Shown piece by piece: positions 6,871 to 14,158 of a stretch of DNA of 19,331 nucleotides. Location: positions 1 through 19,331 of the forward strand of contig JBBQKP010000048.1 of assembly GCA_038326995.1 (NCBI GenBank), in the 5' to 3' direction. A model generated the notes under the pieces. It searched no databases and was not told where the DNA came from. It worked only from the letters and a program-made list of their open reading frames with translations. This stretch comes from JBBQKP01 sp038326995 (GTDB lineage Bacteria; Planctomycetota; Phycisphaerae; Tepidisphaerales; Tepidisphaeraceae). The position numbers were made by a program, and so were the translations under genes. The stretch's first letter is position 1. The number at the start of each line of letters is the position of its first letter.

Positions 6871-7806
6871 ATGGCCCAGGCAGTGCTGGAAACTCAGTTG
6901 CCCTTCCCGGTTCGACGCGGAAAAGTACGCGACGTTTACGACGTCGCGCCCGACCAGTTGCTGATCGTCGCCACCGACCGCATCAGCGCCTTCGACTGCG
7001 TAATGCCAAGCGGCATTCCCGACAAGGGACGCCTTCTGACGGCCATGTCGGTGTTCTGGTTCGACTTACTAAAAGAGATCGTGCCCAACCATTTGATCAC
7101 GACCGACATCAGCAAGATGCCGCCCAAGGCGCAGAAAATGTCGGACCAGATTCGAGACCGTTCGATGCTGGTTCGCAAGACCCGCGTCATTCCGATCGAG
7201 TGCGTGGCACGCGGATATCTGGCGGGCAGCGGTTGGTCGGAGTATCAAAAAACGGGCTCGGTTTGCGGACACAAACTAAAGCCCGAGATGTCGCAATGTG
7301 CGAAATTGCCCCGAACGATCTTCACGCCCAGCACGAAGGTGGAGAGCGATTCAAACGGAATGGGGCACGATGAGAACATCACCTTCACGCAGATGGCCGA
7401 CCGGATCGGCAAGGATTTGGCGGTGCAGCTGCGAAGCCTGACGCTAAAGCTGTACGAGCAGGCAGCGTCACACGCCAAGGCGCGCGGCGTGATCATCGCG
7501 GACACCAAATTCGAGTTCGGTCAGCTCGACGACGGATCGGTCATTCTCATCGACGAGGCGCTGACGCCTGACAGTTCACGGTTCTGGCCCGCGAGCCAGT
7601 ACGAACAAGGCCACGATCAGCCGAGCTTTGATAAGCAGTATGTGCGGAACTGGCTCAGCGCGCAGTTCTGGAACAAGCAGCCGCCCGCACCGCCGTTGCC
7701 TCCCGAGGTGATCGTGGGCACGCGTCAGCGATACATCGAAGCGTACGAGCGCATCACGGGCGAGAAGTGGGCCATGCACGTGGGCAAGTTGCACGAAGCG
7801 CGATAG
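6871..7806 (+). CDS. purC: Phosphoribosylaminoimidazole-succinocarboxamide (SAICAR) synthase, long type
   Basis: Cytosolic purine-synthesis enzyme joining CAIR and aspartate with ATP to give SAICAR. The 311-residue length fits the long form (like yeast Ade1) rather than the roughly 237-residue E. coli form. Hallmarks: RRGKVRDVYDV near the N-terminus, TDRISAFDCVMPSGIPDKG, IECVARGYLAGSGW, the long-form insert TIFTPSTKVE followed by GHDENITF, and IADTKFEFG with IDEALTPDSSRFW near the end. All are intact. The start ATG 6871 gives the normal N-terminus; no Shine-Dalgarno precedes it. It is a stand-alone pur gene between gluQ and carA. The last codons (Glu-Ala-Arg) and stop lie in a 14-base tandem repeat. 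Confidence 0.97.
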   Translation: MAQAVLETQLPFPVRRGKVRDVYDVAPDQLLIVATDRISAFDCVMPSGIPDKGRLLTAMSVFWFDLLKEIVPNHLITTDISKMPPKAQKMSDQIRDRSMLVRKTRVIPIECVARGYLAGSGWSEYQKTGSVCGHKLKPEMSQCAKLPRTIFTPSTKVESDSNGMGHDENITFTQMADRIGKDLAVQLRSLTLKLYEQAASHAKARGVIIADTKFEFGQLDDGSVILIDEALTPDSSRFWPASQYEQGHDQPSFDKQYVRNWLSAQFWNKQPPAPPLPPEVIVGTRQRYIEAYERITGEKWAMHVGKLHEAR

Positions 7807-7836
7807 GCGAAGCGCGATCGACAAAGCGCGATTGGA
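7795..7836 (+). repeat. 14-bp tandem repeat across the purC stop codon
   Basis: Three 14-base units, GAAGCGCGATAGGC, GAAGCGCGATCGAC and AAAGCGCGATTGGA, share the core AAGCGCGAT (7796, 7810 and 7824). The first unit contains the last purC codons and the stop. The remaining gap to carA (to 7944) shows no gene and no convincing promoter or terminator. Confidence 0.6.
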
Positions 7837-7944
7837 AAGCATCGCATTTCACACGTACTGTTGGACGGACGGGTGGGCTTTTTCCGATCCACAAACGCCC
7901 GGTTCGTCGCGCTGACGTGCTCAAAACAATTCTCCTCACCAACC

Positions 7945-9114
7945 ATGCATCAAGCCAAACTCGCACTCGAAGACGGCACGATCTTCACCGGAACGCACTT
8001 CGGCGCCCAAGGCACATCGCTGGGCGAGGTCGTCTTCAACACCTCCATGACCGGCTATCAGGAGATCCTGACCGACCCTTCGTACAAGGGGCAGATCGTC
8101 ACCATGACGTACCCGCTCATCGGCAATTACGGCATCAACGCACAGGACACCGAAAGCAAATCGCCGCACGTGGCCGGGTTTGTCATCCGCGAACTCTCGC
8201 CCGTCGAAAGCAATTTTCGCTCGACGATGTCGCTCGATGAGTATCTGAAACAACATCACGTCGTGGGCATCGCGGGAATCGACACCCGGGCGCTGACTCG
8301 CAGGCTACGCGTGAACGGCTCGATGCGCGGCATCATTTCCAGTGAGATTCTTGATAATGCTGAGTTGATCAAGCGGGCGACGGCATCGGCGAAAATGGAA
8401 GGGGCCGACTGGGTGCAGAGCGTGAAGCCCGACGGCAATTACGGCTGGAGCGAGAAACGCAGCGACCTGCTCGGGCCGTGGCAGGCGCGGCAGACGCAAA
8501 GCGGAGCGGGGCTTCATGTCGTGGCGGTGGATTGCGGCGCGAAGCACAACATTCTGAGGAACCTCGCCGAGCGCGGCGTGAAGGTCACCGTCGTTCCGCC
8601 CGAAACCAGCGGCGAGGCACTACTCGCGCTCAAGCCCGACGGACTGTTCGTCAGCAACGGCCCGGGCGATCCGGCCACGCTCGACTACGCCATCAACCCG
8701 ATCAAACACGTCATCGACAAGTTGCCGATCTTCGGCATTTGTCTGGGCCATCAGCTTCTGGGCCGCGCGATCGGGGCGGAGACCTACAAGCTGAAGTTTG
8801 GTCATCGCGGCGGAAATCAGCCCGTCAAAAACCTCGACACCGGACGCGTCGAAATCACCTCGCAAAACCACGGCTTCGCGGTCGAGCAAACTTCGCTCGA
8901 AAAAGCGGGCGGCGTCGTCACGCACATCAACCTGAACGACGGCACCGTCGAAGGTTTTCGCCACGCGAAGCTGCCGATCTTTTCCGTGCAGTATCACCCC
9001 GAAGCCTCGCCAGGTCCGCACGACGCCGACTATCTGTTCGACGCCTTCATCGAAATGATGAAAACGAAGAAGCCGATCTCGGGCGAGCGGATGCTGGAAC
9101 TGCAGAGCAACTAA
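7945..9114 (+). CDS. carA: Carbamoyl-phosphate synthase, small (glutaminase) subunit
   Basis: Supplies ammonia from glutamine to the large subunit CarB to make carbamoyl phosphate for pyrimidines and arginine. The 389-residue length is normal. The N-terminal CarA domain shows NTSMTGYQEILTDPSYKGQI and YPLIGNYGIN. The C-terminal class I amidotransferase domain has the nucleophile in FGICLGHQ (Cys266) and the partner residues in YHPEASPGP (His351, Glu353). The start ATG 7945 yields the family's MHQAKLALEDGTIFTG beginning; the frame is open upstream to 7861, but those residues are atypical. No Shine-Dalgarno is present. carB is not in the window: the next gene converges from the other strand only 16 bases away. 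Confidence 0.97.
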   Translation: MHQAKLALEDGTIFTGTHFGAQGTSLGEVVFNTSMTGYQEILTDPSYKGQIVTMTYPLIGNYGINAQDTESKSPHVAGFVIRELSPVESNFRSTMSLDEYLKQHHVVGIAGIDTRALTRRLRVNGSMRGIISSEILDNAELIKRATASAKMEGADWVQSVKPDGNYGWSEKRSDLLGPWQARQTQSGAGLHVVAVDCGAKHNILRNLAERGVKVTVVPPETSGEALLALKPDGLFVSNGPGDPATLDYAINPIKHVIDKLPIFGICLGHQLLGRAIGAETYKLKFGHRGGNQPVKNLDTGRVEITSQNHGFAVEQTSLEKAGGVVTHINLNDGTVEGFRHAKLPIFSVQYHPEASPGPHDADYLFDAFIEMMKTKKPISGERMLELQSN

Positions 9115-9130
9115 ACGTGGTACCAATTTT

Positions 9131-9952
9131 TCAGCTCGACTGAACGATCAGGCCGTCATACGACAACTCAATGCTTTGGGGCAATGTCGCGCTCGTCGCC
9201 TCGTGCGAGACTTGATGCGACATGTGCGTGAACAGCGTGCGACGCGGAGCGAGCTCGCGTGAGATTTCGATGGCGGCGTCGATGGTGAGGTGCGTCTCGT
9301 GTGCTACGGGCTGAAGAGCGTCCAGCACAAGTACGTCAAGCCCCAGAAGCAAAGCCTTGGACGACTGGGGCACGTTGCTGGTGTCGGTGCAGTACGCGAG
9401 ATTTCCGATACGGAAGCCGAGCGTTTTGCCCGTGCCGTGGTCGAGCGGGATCGGCGTCCATGTCACGCCGCCGATGTCGAACGGGCCGGTGATCAGACGC
9501 GGGACGAGCTTGGGGCGAAAGAGCGTTGTCGCCTGCGTATTGAACGCGTAGCCGAAGCAGTTTTGCAGCGACGCGAACGTTTCCTGGTCGGCCCATACGT
9601 CCAGTGGTCCTTTGCGAATGGCGTTGAACCGCCGCAAGTCATCGATGCCCATGATGTGGTCCGCGTGTGCGTGCGTGAACACGACCGCGTCGATCCATTT
9701 CACTTTTTGCTTCACGCATTGAATGCGTAGCTCGGGCGTCGCATCGACCAGCACGCGGAAGATCTTCGACTTGCCGGTCGCGGCTTCAAGACCCTCGTAA
9801 GTAATGACCACGCTGCACCGCGTGCGACTGTCGCGCGAGTCGGTGCTTGTGCATACCGCGCAATCGCACCCGATCATCGGCACGCCTGCAGAGGTGCCCG
9901 TGCCGAGAAAGACGAGTTCGATACGAGGCGGGTTGGCCGGACGATTCGACAT
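9131..9952 (-). CDS. MBL-fold metallo-hydrolase, PhnP-like
   Basis: Predicted phosphodiesterase-type hydrolase of the metallo-beta-lactamase fold, 273 residues. It opens with FLGTGTSAGVPMIGCDCAVC (15-34), the pattern of PhnP-like proteins, in which the cysteines bind an extra zinc. The active-site motif is THAHADH (93-99), with further metal ligands likely at Asp190 (YCTDTS), His218/221 and the HMSHQVSH segment (243-250). PhnP itself hydrolyses cyclic phosphoribosyl phosphates, but no phosphonate genes are nearby, so the substrate is open. It is the last gene of the minus-strand run, 63 bases after lpxK, and may share its transcript. No Shine-Dalgarno precedes ATG 9952. Confidence 0.88.
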   Translation of the reverse strand: MSNRPANPPRIELVFLGTGTSAGVPMIGCDCAVCTSTDSRDSRTRCSVVITYEGLEAATGKSKIFRVLVDATPELRIQCVKQKVKWIDAVVFTHAHADHIMGIDDLRRFNAIRKGPLDVWADQETFASLQNCFGYAFNTQATTLFRPKLVPRLITGPFDIGGVTWTPIPLDHGTGKTLGFRIGNLAYCTDTSNVPQSSKALLLGLDVLVLDALQPVAHETHLTIDAAIEISRELAPRRTLFTHMSHQVSHEATSATLPQSIELSYDGLIVQSS

Positions 9953-10015
9953 GAAAAGAGGTTATAGCAAAGCGGCGAGTTAACACTTCAGCCGAATGCG
10001 GTCGTTCAATAATTA

Positions 10016-11155
10016 TCAGGCGCGAAGTTTTCTCAGTACCAGATCGATCAATTTATTGTCGTCATCGTCGAGGAACTCGACCGCGAGTTCGGCGATCAGA
10101 ATGGGAATTGGAAATGTTGCCGATGGCATTACGGCCGCGTTTTTTCGGGTGGTGATGATGATGTCGGCGCTTACGTGTGCCGCCTGATCAACGACCTGCT
10201 TCTGAAACTGCTCGGCCGATTCGAATCGCACGTGGTCGCGAAAGGTTCGCGTGCCCACGCATGTGGCTGAATCGCGATGCGAGCGTACGAGAAGTTGTGC
10301 GAAGAACGGCTGCGGATTGCCAAGTCCGGCGAAAGCGAAATATCGTTTGTGATCCAGCGAAACCGGATTGCCCGCGAGGTCGACGAATTGGGTGATGACG
10401 TGTCGGCACTTGAATCGCGGCGCGTTCGTGTGCCTTTCGATCTCTGCTTCGATTTGTGCAATGGAAGTGGAGAACATGTGACTTCCCGCCTGATCGACGC
10501 GCGTGAGGACGATCGCGTCGGCACGGCGAAGGCCTTCCATGGGTTCGCGCAGCAGGCCGCGAGGCAAGACGTGATCATGGCCGAACGGGTCGGTGGCATC
10601 GACGAGAACAATTTCGCATTGGCGTGCGACGCGGCGGTGCTGCATGCCGTCGTCCAGCACGAAGACGTTGATTTCCGGGTCGTGGGCGATTGCCTGATTG
10701 GCGGCGAAGACACGGTCGGCATTGGCGCGAATCGTGACGGCGCGGATCGTCGCGCCACCTGATGTGATGTGCGGCCCCAGGAGCTGCTCATACTCGCGTG
10801 CCTCATCACTTTGAGATCGGTCGCTTTGAGATTGTCTGTCGGACCTCGTTCGATCGCGGTAGCCGCGAAGCAGTACGGCCGGACGGACGCCCTTGGCGAT
10901 CAGCTGTTTGGCAAGCCATGCGACGACGGGGGATTTTCCAGTTCCGCCGGTGGTGAGATTGCCGACTGATACGACGGGCCGGGGCAGAGTGCGGATGCGG
11001 ATTTTCTGGGTATCGTAGAGGCGATTTCGAATTCGCATCGTCAGGGCGTAGGGCTGCTCGAAGAGAAAGAGCACGCCGCGCAAGGACCAGGCGATCGCGC
11101 CGCGTTCGCGGCCGGCCATGACGTCGATCCAATACTTCGCTTCAAGAATTTTCAC
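10016..11155 (-). CDS. lpxK: Tetraacyldisaccharide 4'-kinase (lipid A synthesis)
   Basis: Inner-membrane-associated kinase that phosphorylates the 4' position of the tetraacyldisaccharide lipid A precursor; it implies an LPS-bearing outer membrane. The 379 residues include the Walker A SVGNLTTGGTGKSP (63-76), LLRGY (95-99), the DDGMQHRR motif (DDGFQHR in most homologues) and VDATDPFGHDHVLPRGLLRE. The N-terminus has the hydrophobic segment AIAWSLRGVLFLFEQPYAL expected for membrane contact. The start is GTG 11155, because an in-frame stop lies upstream and no ATG precedes the first domain. A low-complexity insert of Ser/Gln/Asp/Arg (about 104-117) is encoded by a 15-base duplication at 10809-10838. 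It follows flagellin by about 100 bases. Confidence 0.95.
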   Translation of the reverse strand: MKILEAKYWIDVMAGRERGAIAWSLRGVLFLFEQPYALTMRIRNRLYDTQKIRIRTLPRPVVSVGNLTTGGTGKSPVVAWLAKQLIAKGVRPAVLLRGYRDRTRSDRQSQSDRSQSDEAREYEQLLGPHITSGGATIRAVTIRANADRVFAANQAIAHDPEINVFVLDDGMQHRRVARQCEIVLVDATDPFGHDHVLPRGLLREPMEGLRRADAIVLTRVDQAGSHMFSTSIAQIEAEIERHTNAPRFKCRHVITQFVDLAGNPVSLDHKRYFAFAGLGNPQPFFAQLLVRSHRDSATCVGTRTFRDHVRFESAEQFQKQVVDQAAHVSADIIITTRKNAAVMPSATFPIPILIAELAVEFLDDDDNKLIDLVLRKLRA

Positions 11156-11201
11156 GCCGCATAACGTGTCTAAGCCAATTGTGGGTGTGAATCAAATTCC
11201 A

Positions 11202-11228
11202 ATCGGCGGGCCGATGTCACTTAAAGTG
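11202..11228 (-). terminator. Possible hairpin pair downstream of flagellin
   Basis: On the minus strand, 30-56 bases after the flagellin stop, two short hairpins lie side by side: CACTTTAAGTG (11218-11228) and ATCGGCCCGCCGAT (11202-11215, 5-bp stem and 4-base loop). Only a weak T-rich stretch follows, so termination may be partial, or the hairpins may protect the 3' end of the flagellin mRNA. The rest of the 11156-11257 gap holds nothing recognised. Confidence 0.35.
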
Positions 11229-11257
11229 GTTGAACCCTCGAGTGAGAAGCCAGGCGA

Positions 11258-12682
11258 TTACTGGAGCAGACTGAGGACCGACTGCGGTGTGCTGTTTGCG
11301 GTCGCCAGGACGCTGGTTCCGGCCTGAGTGAGAATCTGCGCCCGCGTGAGGGCGGCGGTTTCCTGCGCGAAATCGGCATCTCGAATATTGCTCTCGCTGG
11401 CAGTGACATTCTCGAGCGCGACCGAAAGAGAGTTGACGTTGGTGTCGAGCGTGTTGCGTTCGAAAGCACCGAGTCGGCCGCGAAGGATGGAGACCTGCCG
11501 GATCGCTGTTTCGATGATTCTGCTGGCGGAGGAAGGATCACGATCAAGGCTGGCGACGCCCCCTTTTTGCACATCCGACAGGAAGCCGACACCGTCATTA
11601 CCGAGCTTGCTGGCGGCGATGGACTGGATGCCGATGTTGACCTGCTGATTGCTTATGACTTGCGGCCCGAGTTGGAATAGCGATCCGCCGCCGGTGACGG
11701 CGAATCGGGTCGATGCGGCGCCGAAGGTCTCGCTGAGAGTGAACTCCAAATCGAGTGTGTTGGTGTTCAGTTCGATCGTCAGGCCGTTGCCGTTGGTTAG
11801 CGCACCGTTGACGGTCGCGATCACGTCACGACCAACAGCACGATCGGCCGCCGCTCCTGTGTTGCTGGTGGTGGCAAACGAACCCGCGATGGTTCGCACG
11901 GAGATAAACTCGCTTGATCCCCAGCCGGTGCTTTTGAACGCGATGCCGCTGGAGGGGTTGGCGCTGTTGATGAATTCGGCGGTAACGCCTGTGGAGTCGC
12001 TGAGTCGGTTGACGGCAAACGCGATGGAACTTGCGGACGCGCCGCTGACGAACTGCAGCACGTCAACACCGTTGACTCCGGTGACTTCGATGCGGATTCC
12101 ACTGCCGATGGCGCTATTGGGAAATTGAAGTTGCGCCTGCTGTGCGGAGGTGATGACCTGCACGTCAACGGGGAGGAAATCGTTGCGACCGAAGTTCGCC
12201 TGATTGATTCGAAGCGCCTGAATGGAACTTTTGGCGACGCCGCTAGTGACATAATCGAGCTGGCCGTTAAGGAGCTTAAGCCCGGCGAAAGTGGCGGTGT
12301 TGCTGATGCGTGTGATGGACTCGATCGCGGAATCGGCCTGGAGTTGATTGGCGGAGATTTCGTCCTCGCTTAGGGCACCGGAGTTGGCGGCCTCGACGAT
12401 GAGGTTCTTGACGTTGAGAAGGAGGCTGGCGACTTCGTTGAGCGCGCCTTCTGTTGTGGCGATGACGTTGCTGGCGCGCTGCGAGTTGCTGATGGCGGTG
12501 TTAATTCCGCTGATTTCAGACCGCAGACCCTCGGAAGCGATGAGCCCGGCGGGGTCATCAGCGCCGCGGTTGATTCGCAGGCCTGTGGAGAGGCGTTGCA
12601 GCGTCTGGTCGAGGCTTTTTTGAGTTTTGTTGAGACCGCGTTGCGCGGTTAACGCGCCGACATTGGTATTGATGCGTGACAT
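11258..12682 (-). CDS. fliC: Flagellin (flagellar filament subunit)
   Basis: Secreted structural protein that polymerises into the flagellar filament; 474 residues. The conserved N-terminal D0/D1 region is clear (INTNVGALTAQRGLNKTQKS, LSTGLRINRGADDPAGLI), as is the C-terminal one (LGAFERNTLDTNVNSLSVAL, SESNIRDADFAQETAALTRA, ending QSVLSLLQ). The centre (about 170-380) is variable surface-domain sequence including a flagellin-IN-like repeat (IRIEVTGVNGVDVLQFVSGA). No signal peptide is present, as expected for type III export. The start has a strong Shine-Dalgarno, GGAGG, 8 bases before ATG, and that site sits inside a CsrA-type hairpin. It follows csrA by 84 bases and fliW lies just beyond, so translation is very likely controlled by the CsrA-FliW switch. 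Confidence 0.97.
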   Translation of the reverse strand: MSRINTNVGALTAQRGLNKTQKSLDQTLQRLSTGLRINRGADDPAGLIASEGLRSEISGINTAISNSQRASNVIATTEGALNEVASLLLNVKNLIVEAANSGALSEDEISANQLQADSAIESITRISNTATFAGLKLLNGQLDYVTSGVAKSSIQALRINQANFGRNDFLPVDVQVITSAQQAQLQFPNSAIGSGIRIEVTGVNGVDVLQFVSGASASSIAFAVNRLSDSTGVTAEFINSANPSSGIAFKSTGWGSSEFISVRTIAGSFATTSNTGAAADRAVGRDVIATVNGALTNGNGLTIELNTNTLDLEFTLSETFGAASTRFAVTGGGSLFQLGPQVISNQQVNIGIQSIAASKLGNDGVGFLSDVQKGGVASLDRDPSSASRIIETAIRQVSILRGRLGAFERNTLDTNVNSLSVALENVTASESNIRDADFAQETAALTRAQILTQAGTSVLATANSTPQSVLSLLQ

Positions 12683-12685
12683 AGG

Positions 12686-12703
12686 GCAATCCTCCGTGAT
12701 TGC
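12686..12703 (-). promoter_or_regulatory. CsrA-binding hairpin over the flagellin Shine-Dalgarno
   Basis: On the mRNA strand the sequence GCAATCACGGAGGATTGC forms a perfect 6-bp stem (GCAATC/GATTGC) with the six-base loop ACGGAG. This is the known CsrA target form: ANGGA in the loop of a short hairpin, overlapping the ribosome site (GGAGG). It ends 3 bases before the flagellin ATG. Two more hairpins precede it in the same 84-base leader: stems CGCGG/CCGCG (12708-12725) and GCCTC/GAGGC (12732-12745). Bound CsrA should block flagellin translation. No binding data are available here. Confidence 0.75.
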
Positions 12704-12766
12704 TGCTCGCGGCGGTCAGGCCGCGAAGGAAGCCTCGCGAGAGGCCTTGGGAGTGGTGACGTCGCT

Positions 12767-13138
12767 TCAGGGGTTGTTGTTGTTGTTGCCGTTGCCGTAT
12801 GCGGGCCCGCTGATGTTTCGAGCGCTCTTCTGGGCTGCACTGGAAGCAGGACCAGTTGAAGGGCTTGCCGGCACTTGAGTGGCGGCGGGCGCGGGAGCGG
12901 CGGGCAAAGGTGAAGCGAGCTTGGTGCCCAAGTCCGTGGGCAGGTCTTCGGGCTTCACCTGAGCGGCATTTCGATTTTCCTTTTTGATGGCGTCGTAGAC
13001 TTCCTTGCGGTGGACGCTGACAGCCTTGGGTGCTGAAATACCCAGGCGGACTTTGTCCCCGCGAATATCAACAACGGTGACTTCGATATCGTCACCGATC
13101 ATGATCACTTCATCTCGTTGTCGAGATAGCACTAACAT
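12767..13138 (-). CDS. csrA: CsrA/RsmA translational regulator with long C-terminal tail
   Basis: RNA-binding homodimer that represses or stabilises target mRNAs at GGA hairpins; in many flagellated bacteria it represses flagellin and is antagonised by FliW. Residues 1-60 are a standard CsrA core: MLVLSRQRDEVIMIGDDIEV, then RLGISAPKAVSVHRKEVYDA, keeping the Leu4-Arg6 strand and the conserved Arg near position 44 that contact RNA. The protein is 123 residues against about 61 in E. coli. The extra half is Pro/Ala/Ser-rich and ends in GNGNNNNNP, encoded partly by five consecutive AAC codons. The start ATG 13138 has AAGGAG 6 bases upstream; the longer frame from 13159 is rejected. It lies between fliW and flagellin. 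Confidence 0.95.
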   Translation of the reverse strand: MLVLSRQRDEVIMIGDDIEVTVVDIRGDKVRLGISAPKAVSVHRKEVYDAIKKENRNAAQVKPEDLPTDLGTKLASPLPAAPAPAATQVPASPSTGPASSAAQKSARNISGPAYGNGNNNNNP

Positions 13139-13179
13139 ATTGGGCTCCTTCCGCGGCAATTAACGCGGCCGCGTGGCGG

Positions 13180-13219
13180 CGATTCGTCCGTGATCGACCC
13201 ATCAGACATTCGTCCGTGA
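13180..13219 (-). promoter_or_regulatory. Two candidate CsrA sites in the csrA leader
   Basis: A 12-base sequence, TCACGGACGAAT on the mRNA strand, occurs twice (13182-13193 and 13208-13219), 26 bases apart, 44-81 bases before the csrA start. It closely resembles the flagellin-leader site TCACGGAGGATT. The copy nearer the gene lies in the loop of a weak CGAT/ATCG stem (13180-13196). CsrA autoregulation through these GGA sites is a reasonable inference. A stable hairpin (CGCGGC/GCCGCG) also lies just before the csrA Shine-Dalgarno. Confidence 0.5.
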
Positions 13220-13262
13220 GCGTTCCACATCTCGTCAGGACCATAGGCCCGATAAAATGCGA

Positions 13263-13290
13263 TTAGCGGCGATCGCGTGGCATTTTTTTA
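13263..13290 (-). promoter_or_regulatory. Candidate sigma-28 (FliA-type) flagellar promoter for csrA-fliC
   Basis: On the minus strand TAAA (13287-13290) is followed after 16 bases by GCCGCTAA (13263-13270). The sigma-28 consensus is TAAA, 15 bases, GCCGATAA, so this differs by one base in the -10 element and one base of spacing. It lies about 125 bases before the csrA start, upstream of both candidate CsrA sites. A late flagellar promoter would suit csrA-flagellin expression. Consensus match only. Confidence 0.45.
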
Positions 13291-13296
13291 GACAGC

Positions 13297-13380
13297 CGGT
13301 TATGAGTGACACCTGCCGATCCGATCGGGCCAGGCCACTCCGGACATCTGTTGAGACGTGCGGAGTCTAACTCATATCCG
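13297..13380 (-). ncRNA. Candidate three-way-junction structured RNA between fliW and csrA
   Basis: An 84-base stretch folds by eye into three nested helices. The outer stem pairs 13297-13307 with 13370-13380 (CGG plus TATGAGT with ACTCATA plus CCG, one mismatch). One arm pairs ACTCCG (13337-13342) with CGGAGT (13361-13366) and continues six more pairs after one mismatch to a 4-base loop. The other arm pairs 13312-13320 with 13324-13334 (CCTG/CAGG, CCGAT/ATCGG, two-base bulge). An A-C clash on the plus strand becomes a G-U pair on the minus strand, favouring transcription with fliW. It matches no riboswitch or tRNA that I recognise. It follows the fliW stop by about 134 bases. Confidence 0.4.
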
Positions 13381-13513
13381 TCACCCGGCCAGAAAAATCC
13401 GGCGCGGGTTCGTTTTTGACATGGTAATCCAGCTAAGCCCTGATTCGCGTGCGTCCTTTGCGGCCTGAGTCTCCTTTGACACCCATCCGCCTAGACACAC
13501 GCAATCAGAAAAC

Positions 13514-13963
13514 TCACGCGGATTTCGCCAATGCCTGGTCGGCCGCAAGCCGCAAGAGCGGCTGGCGCGTCGTCCAACGCTTGTCCGTCAACACCACCTG
13601 GGTGCCCTGCTTATTACGCACGTTCACCACCAGCGGCCCCAGCAGATTGCCCGTCAGCCATTCGCCAACCTTGTTGCAGATCACGAAGACCTGCGCCTCG
13701 GCGGCGTCCTGAAGAAGGAGCTCCTGCTGAACGTCTTCCCTCACCGGAACCTGATAGTCCCGGAAGAAGATGCTCGGGTCCGTGATGACAAATGCGACAT
13801 TCGGGTCTTCAACAGATTGAAGCCAGAAGAAGTAGTTGTCTTGCCCCGCCTGTATCAACGCAAAACGTTGATGCTCGGGAAATCCCAGCAGCCCGCTGGT
13901 AAAGGTCATGATCCGGTCGTCTTCGACCGTCACTGTTCCGAATCGTGTGGTCTGGATATCCAT
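13514..13963 (-). CDS. fliW: Flagellar assembly factor FliW
   Basis: Small cytosolic protein of 149 residues that binds flagellin and CsrA in turn: when flagellin is exported, freed FliW sequesters CsrA and lets flagellin translation resume. Family features are TTRFGTVTVEDDRIMTFTSG with LLGFPEHQRFALI, the FFWLQSVEDPNVAFVITDP segment, and VFVICNKVGEWLTGNLLGPL with VNVRNKQGTQVVL near the end. The start ATG 13963 has GGAG 9 bases upstream; eight extra in-frame codons to 13987 are not needed. It sits upstream of csrA and flagellin on the same strand, the arrangement expected for this switch. Its leader contains 30-base tandem repeats. Confidence 0.96.
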   Translation of the reverse strand: MDIQTTRFGTVTVEDDRIMTFTSGLLGFPEHQRFALIQAGQDNYFFWLQSVEDPNVAFVITDPSIFFRDYQVPVREDVQQELLLQDAAEAQVFVICNKVGEWLTGNLLGPLVVNVRNKQGTQVVLTDKRWTTRQPLLRLAADQALAKSA

Positions 13964-14031
13964 CCGACAGAACTCCGTTTCTTGCACACCATCGGCCCGG
14001 GCTCTTGCGAACCTGAACCAACTTTATTGAC

Positions 14032-14158
14032 TCTCGCCGGTGCAACCATGCACCAACGTTTTCTCACCGGTGCAACCATGCACTAACGTTTTCTCACCGG
14101 TGCAACCATGCACCAACGTTTTCTTGCCACGGTTCTCCAGTGATGCAACCATGCACCA
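14032..14158. repeat. 30-bp tandem repeat with internal dyad, 3 copies plus a degenerate fourth
   Basis: Units begin at 14041, 14071 and 14101 with a period of exactly 30 bases: TGCAACCATGCACCAACGTT, then TTCTCACCGG. The first 9 bases before unit 1 already match. A degenerate fourth core, TGCAACCATGCACCA, lies at 14144-14158. Each copy contains a small hairpin, GGTGC-AACCAT-GCACC, and a palindrome, AACGTT. Copy 2 has one C-to-T change that breaks the stem. There are no spacers, so this is not CRISPR. It lies 70-195 bases before the fliW start. Confidence 0.8.

Noticed and set aside
9115..9130. A terminator between the converging carA and metallo-hydrolase genes.
   Set aside because: Only 16 bases separate the stops and no GC-rich hairpin with T-run is visible there.
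8478..9143. Long plus-strand Arg-rich frame inside carA.
   Set aside because: It is a shadow of carA in another frame with no domain pattern.
13297..13380. The folded region between fliW and csrA as a tRNA.
   Set aside because: It has three helices rather than a cloverleaf with a T-arm, and lacks the GGTTCGAATCC-type sequence.
13989..14037. TAAAGTTG and GCCGATGG on the minus strand upstream of fliW, each close to sigma-28 elements.
   Set aside because: The gap is 22 bases, twice the usual 11, so they cannot form one standard promoter.
14032..14158. Possible CRISPR array.
   Set aside because: The 30-base units abut with no spacers and no cas genes are present.
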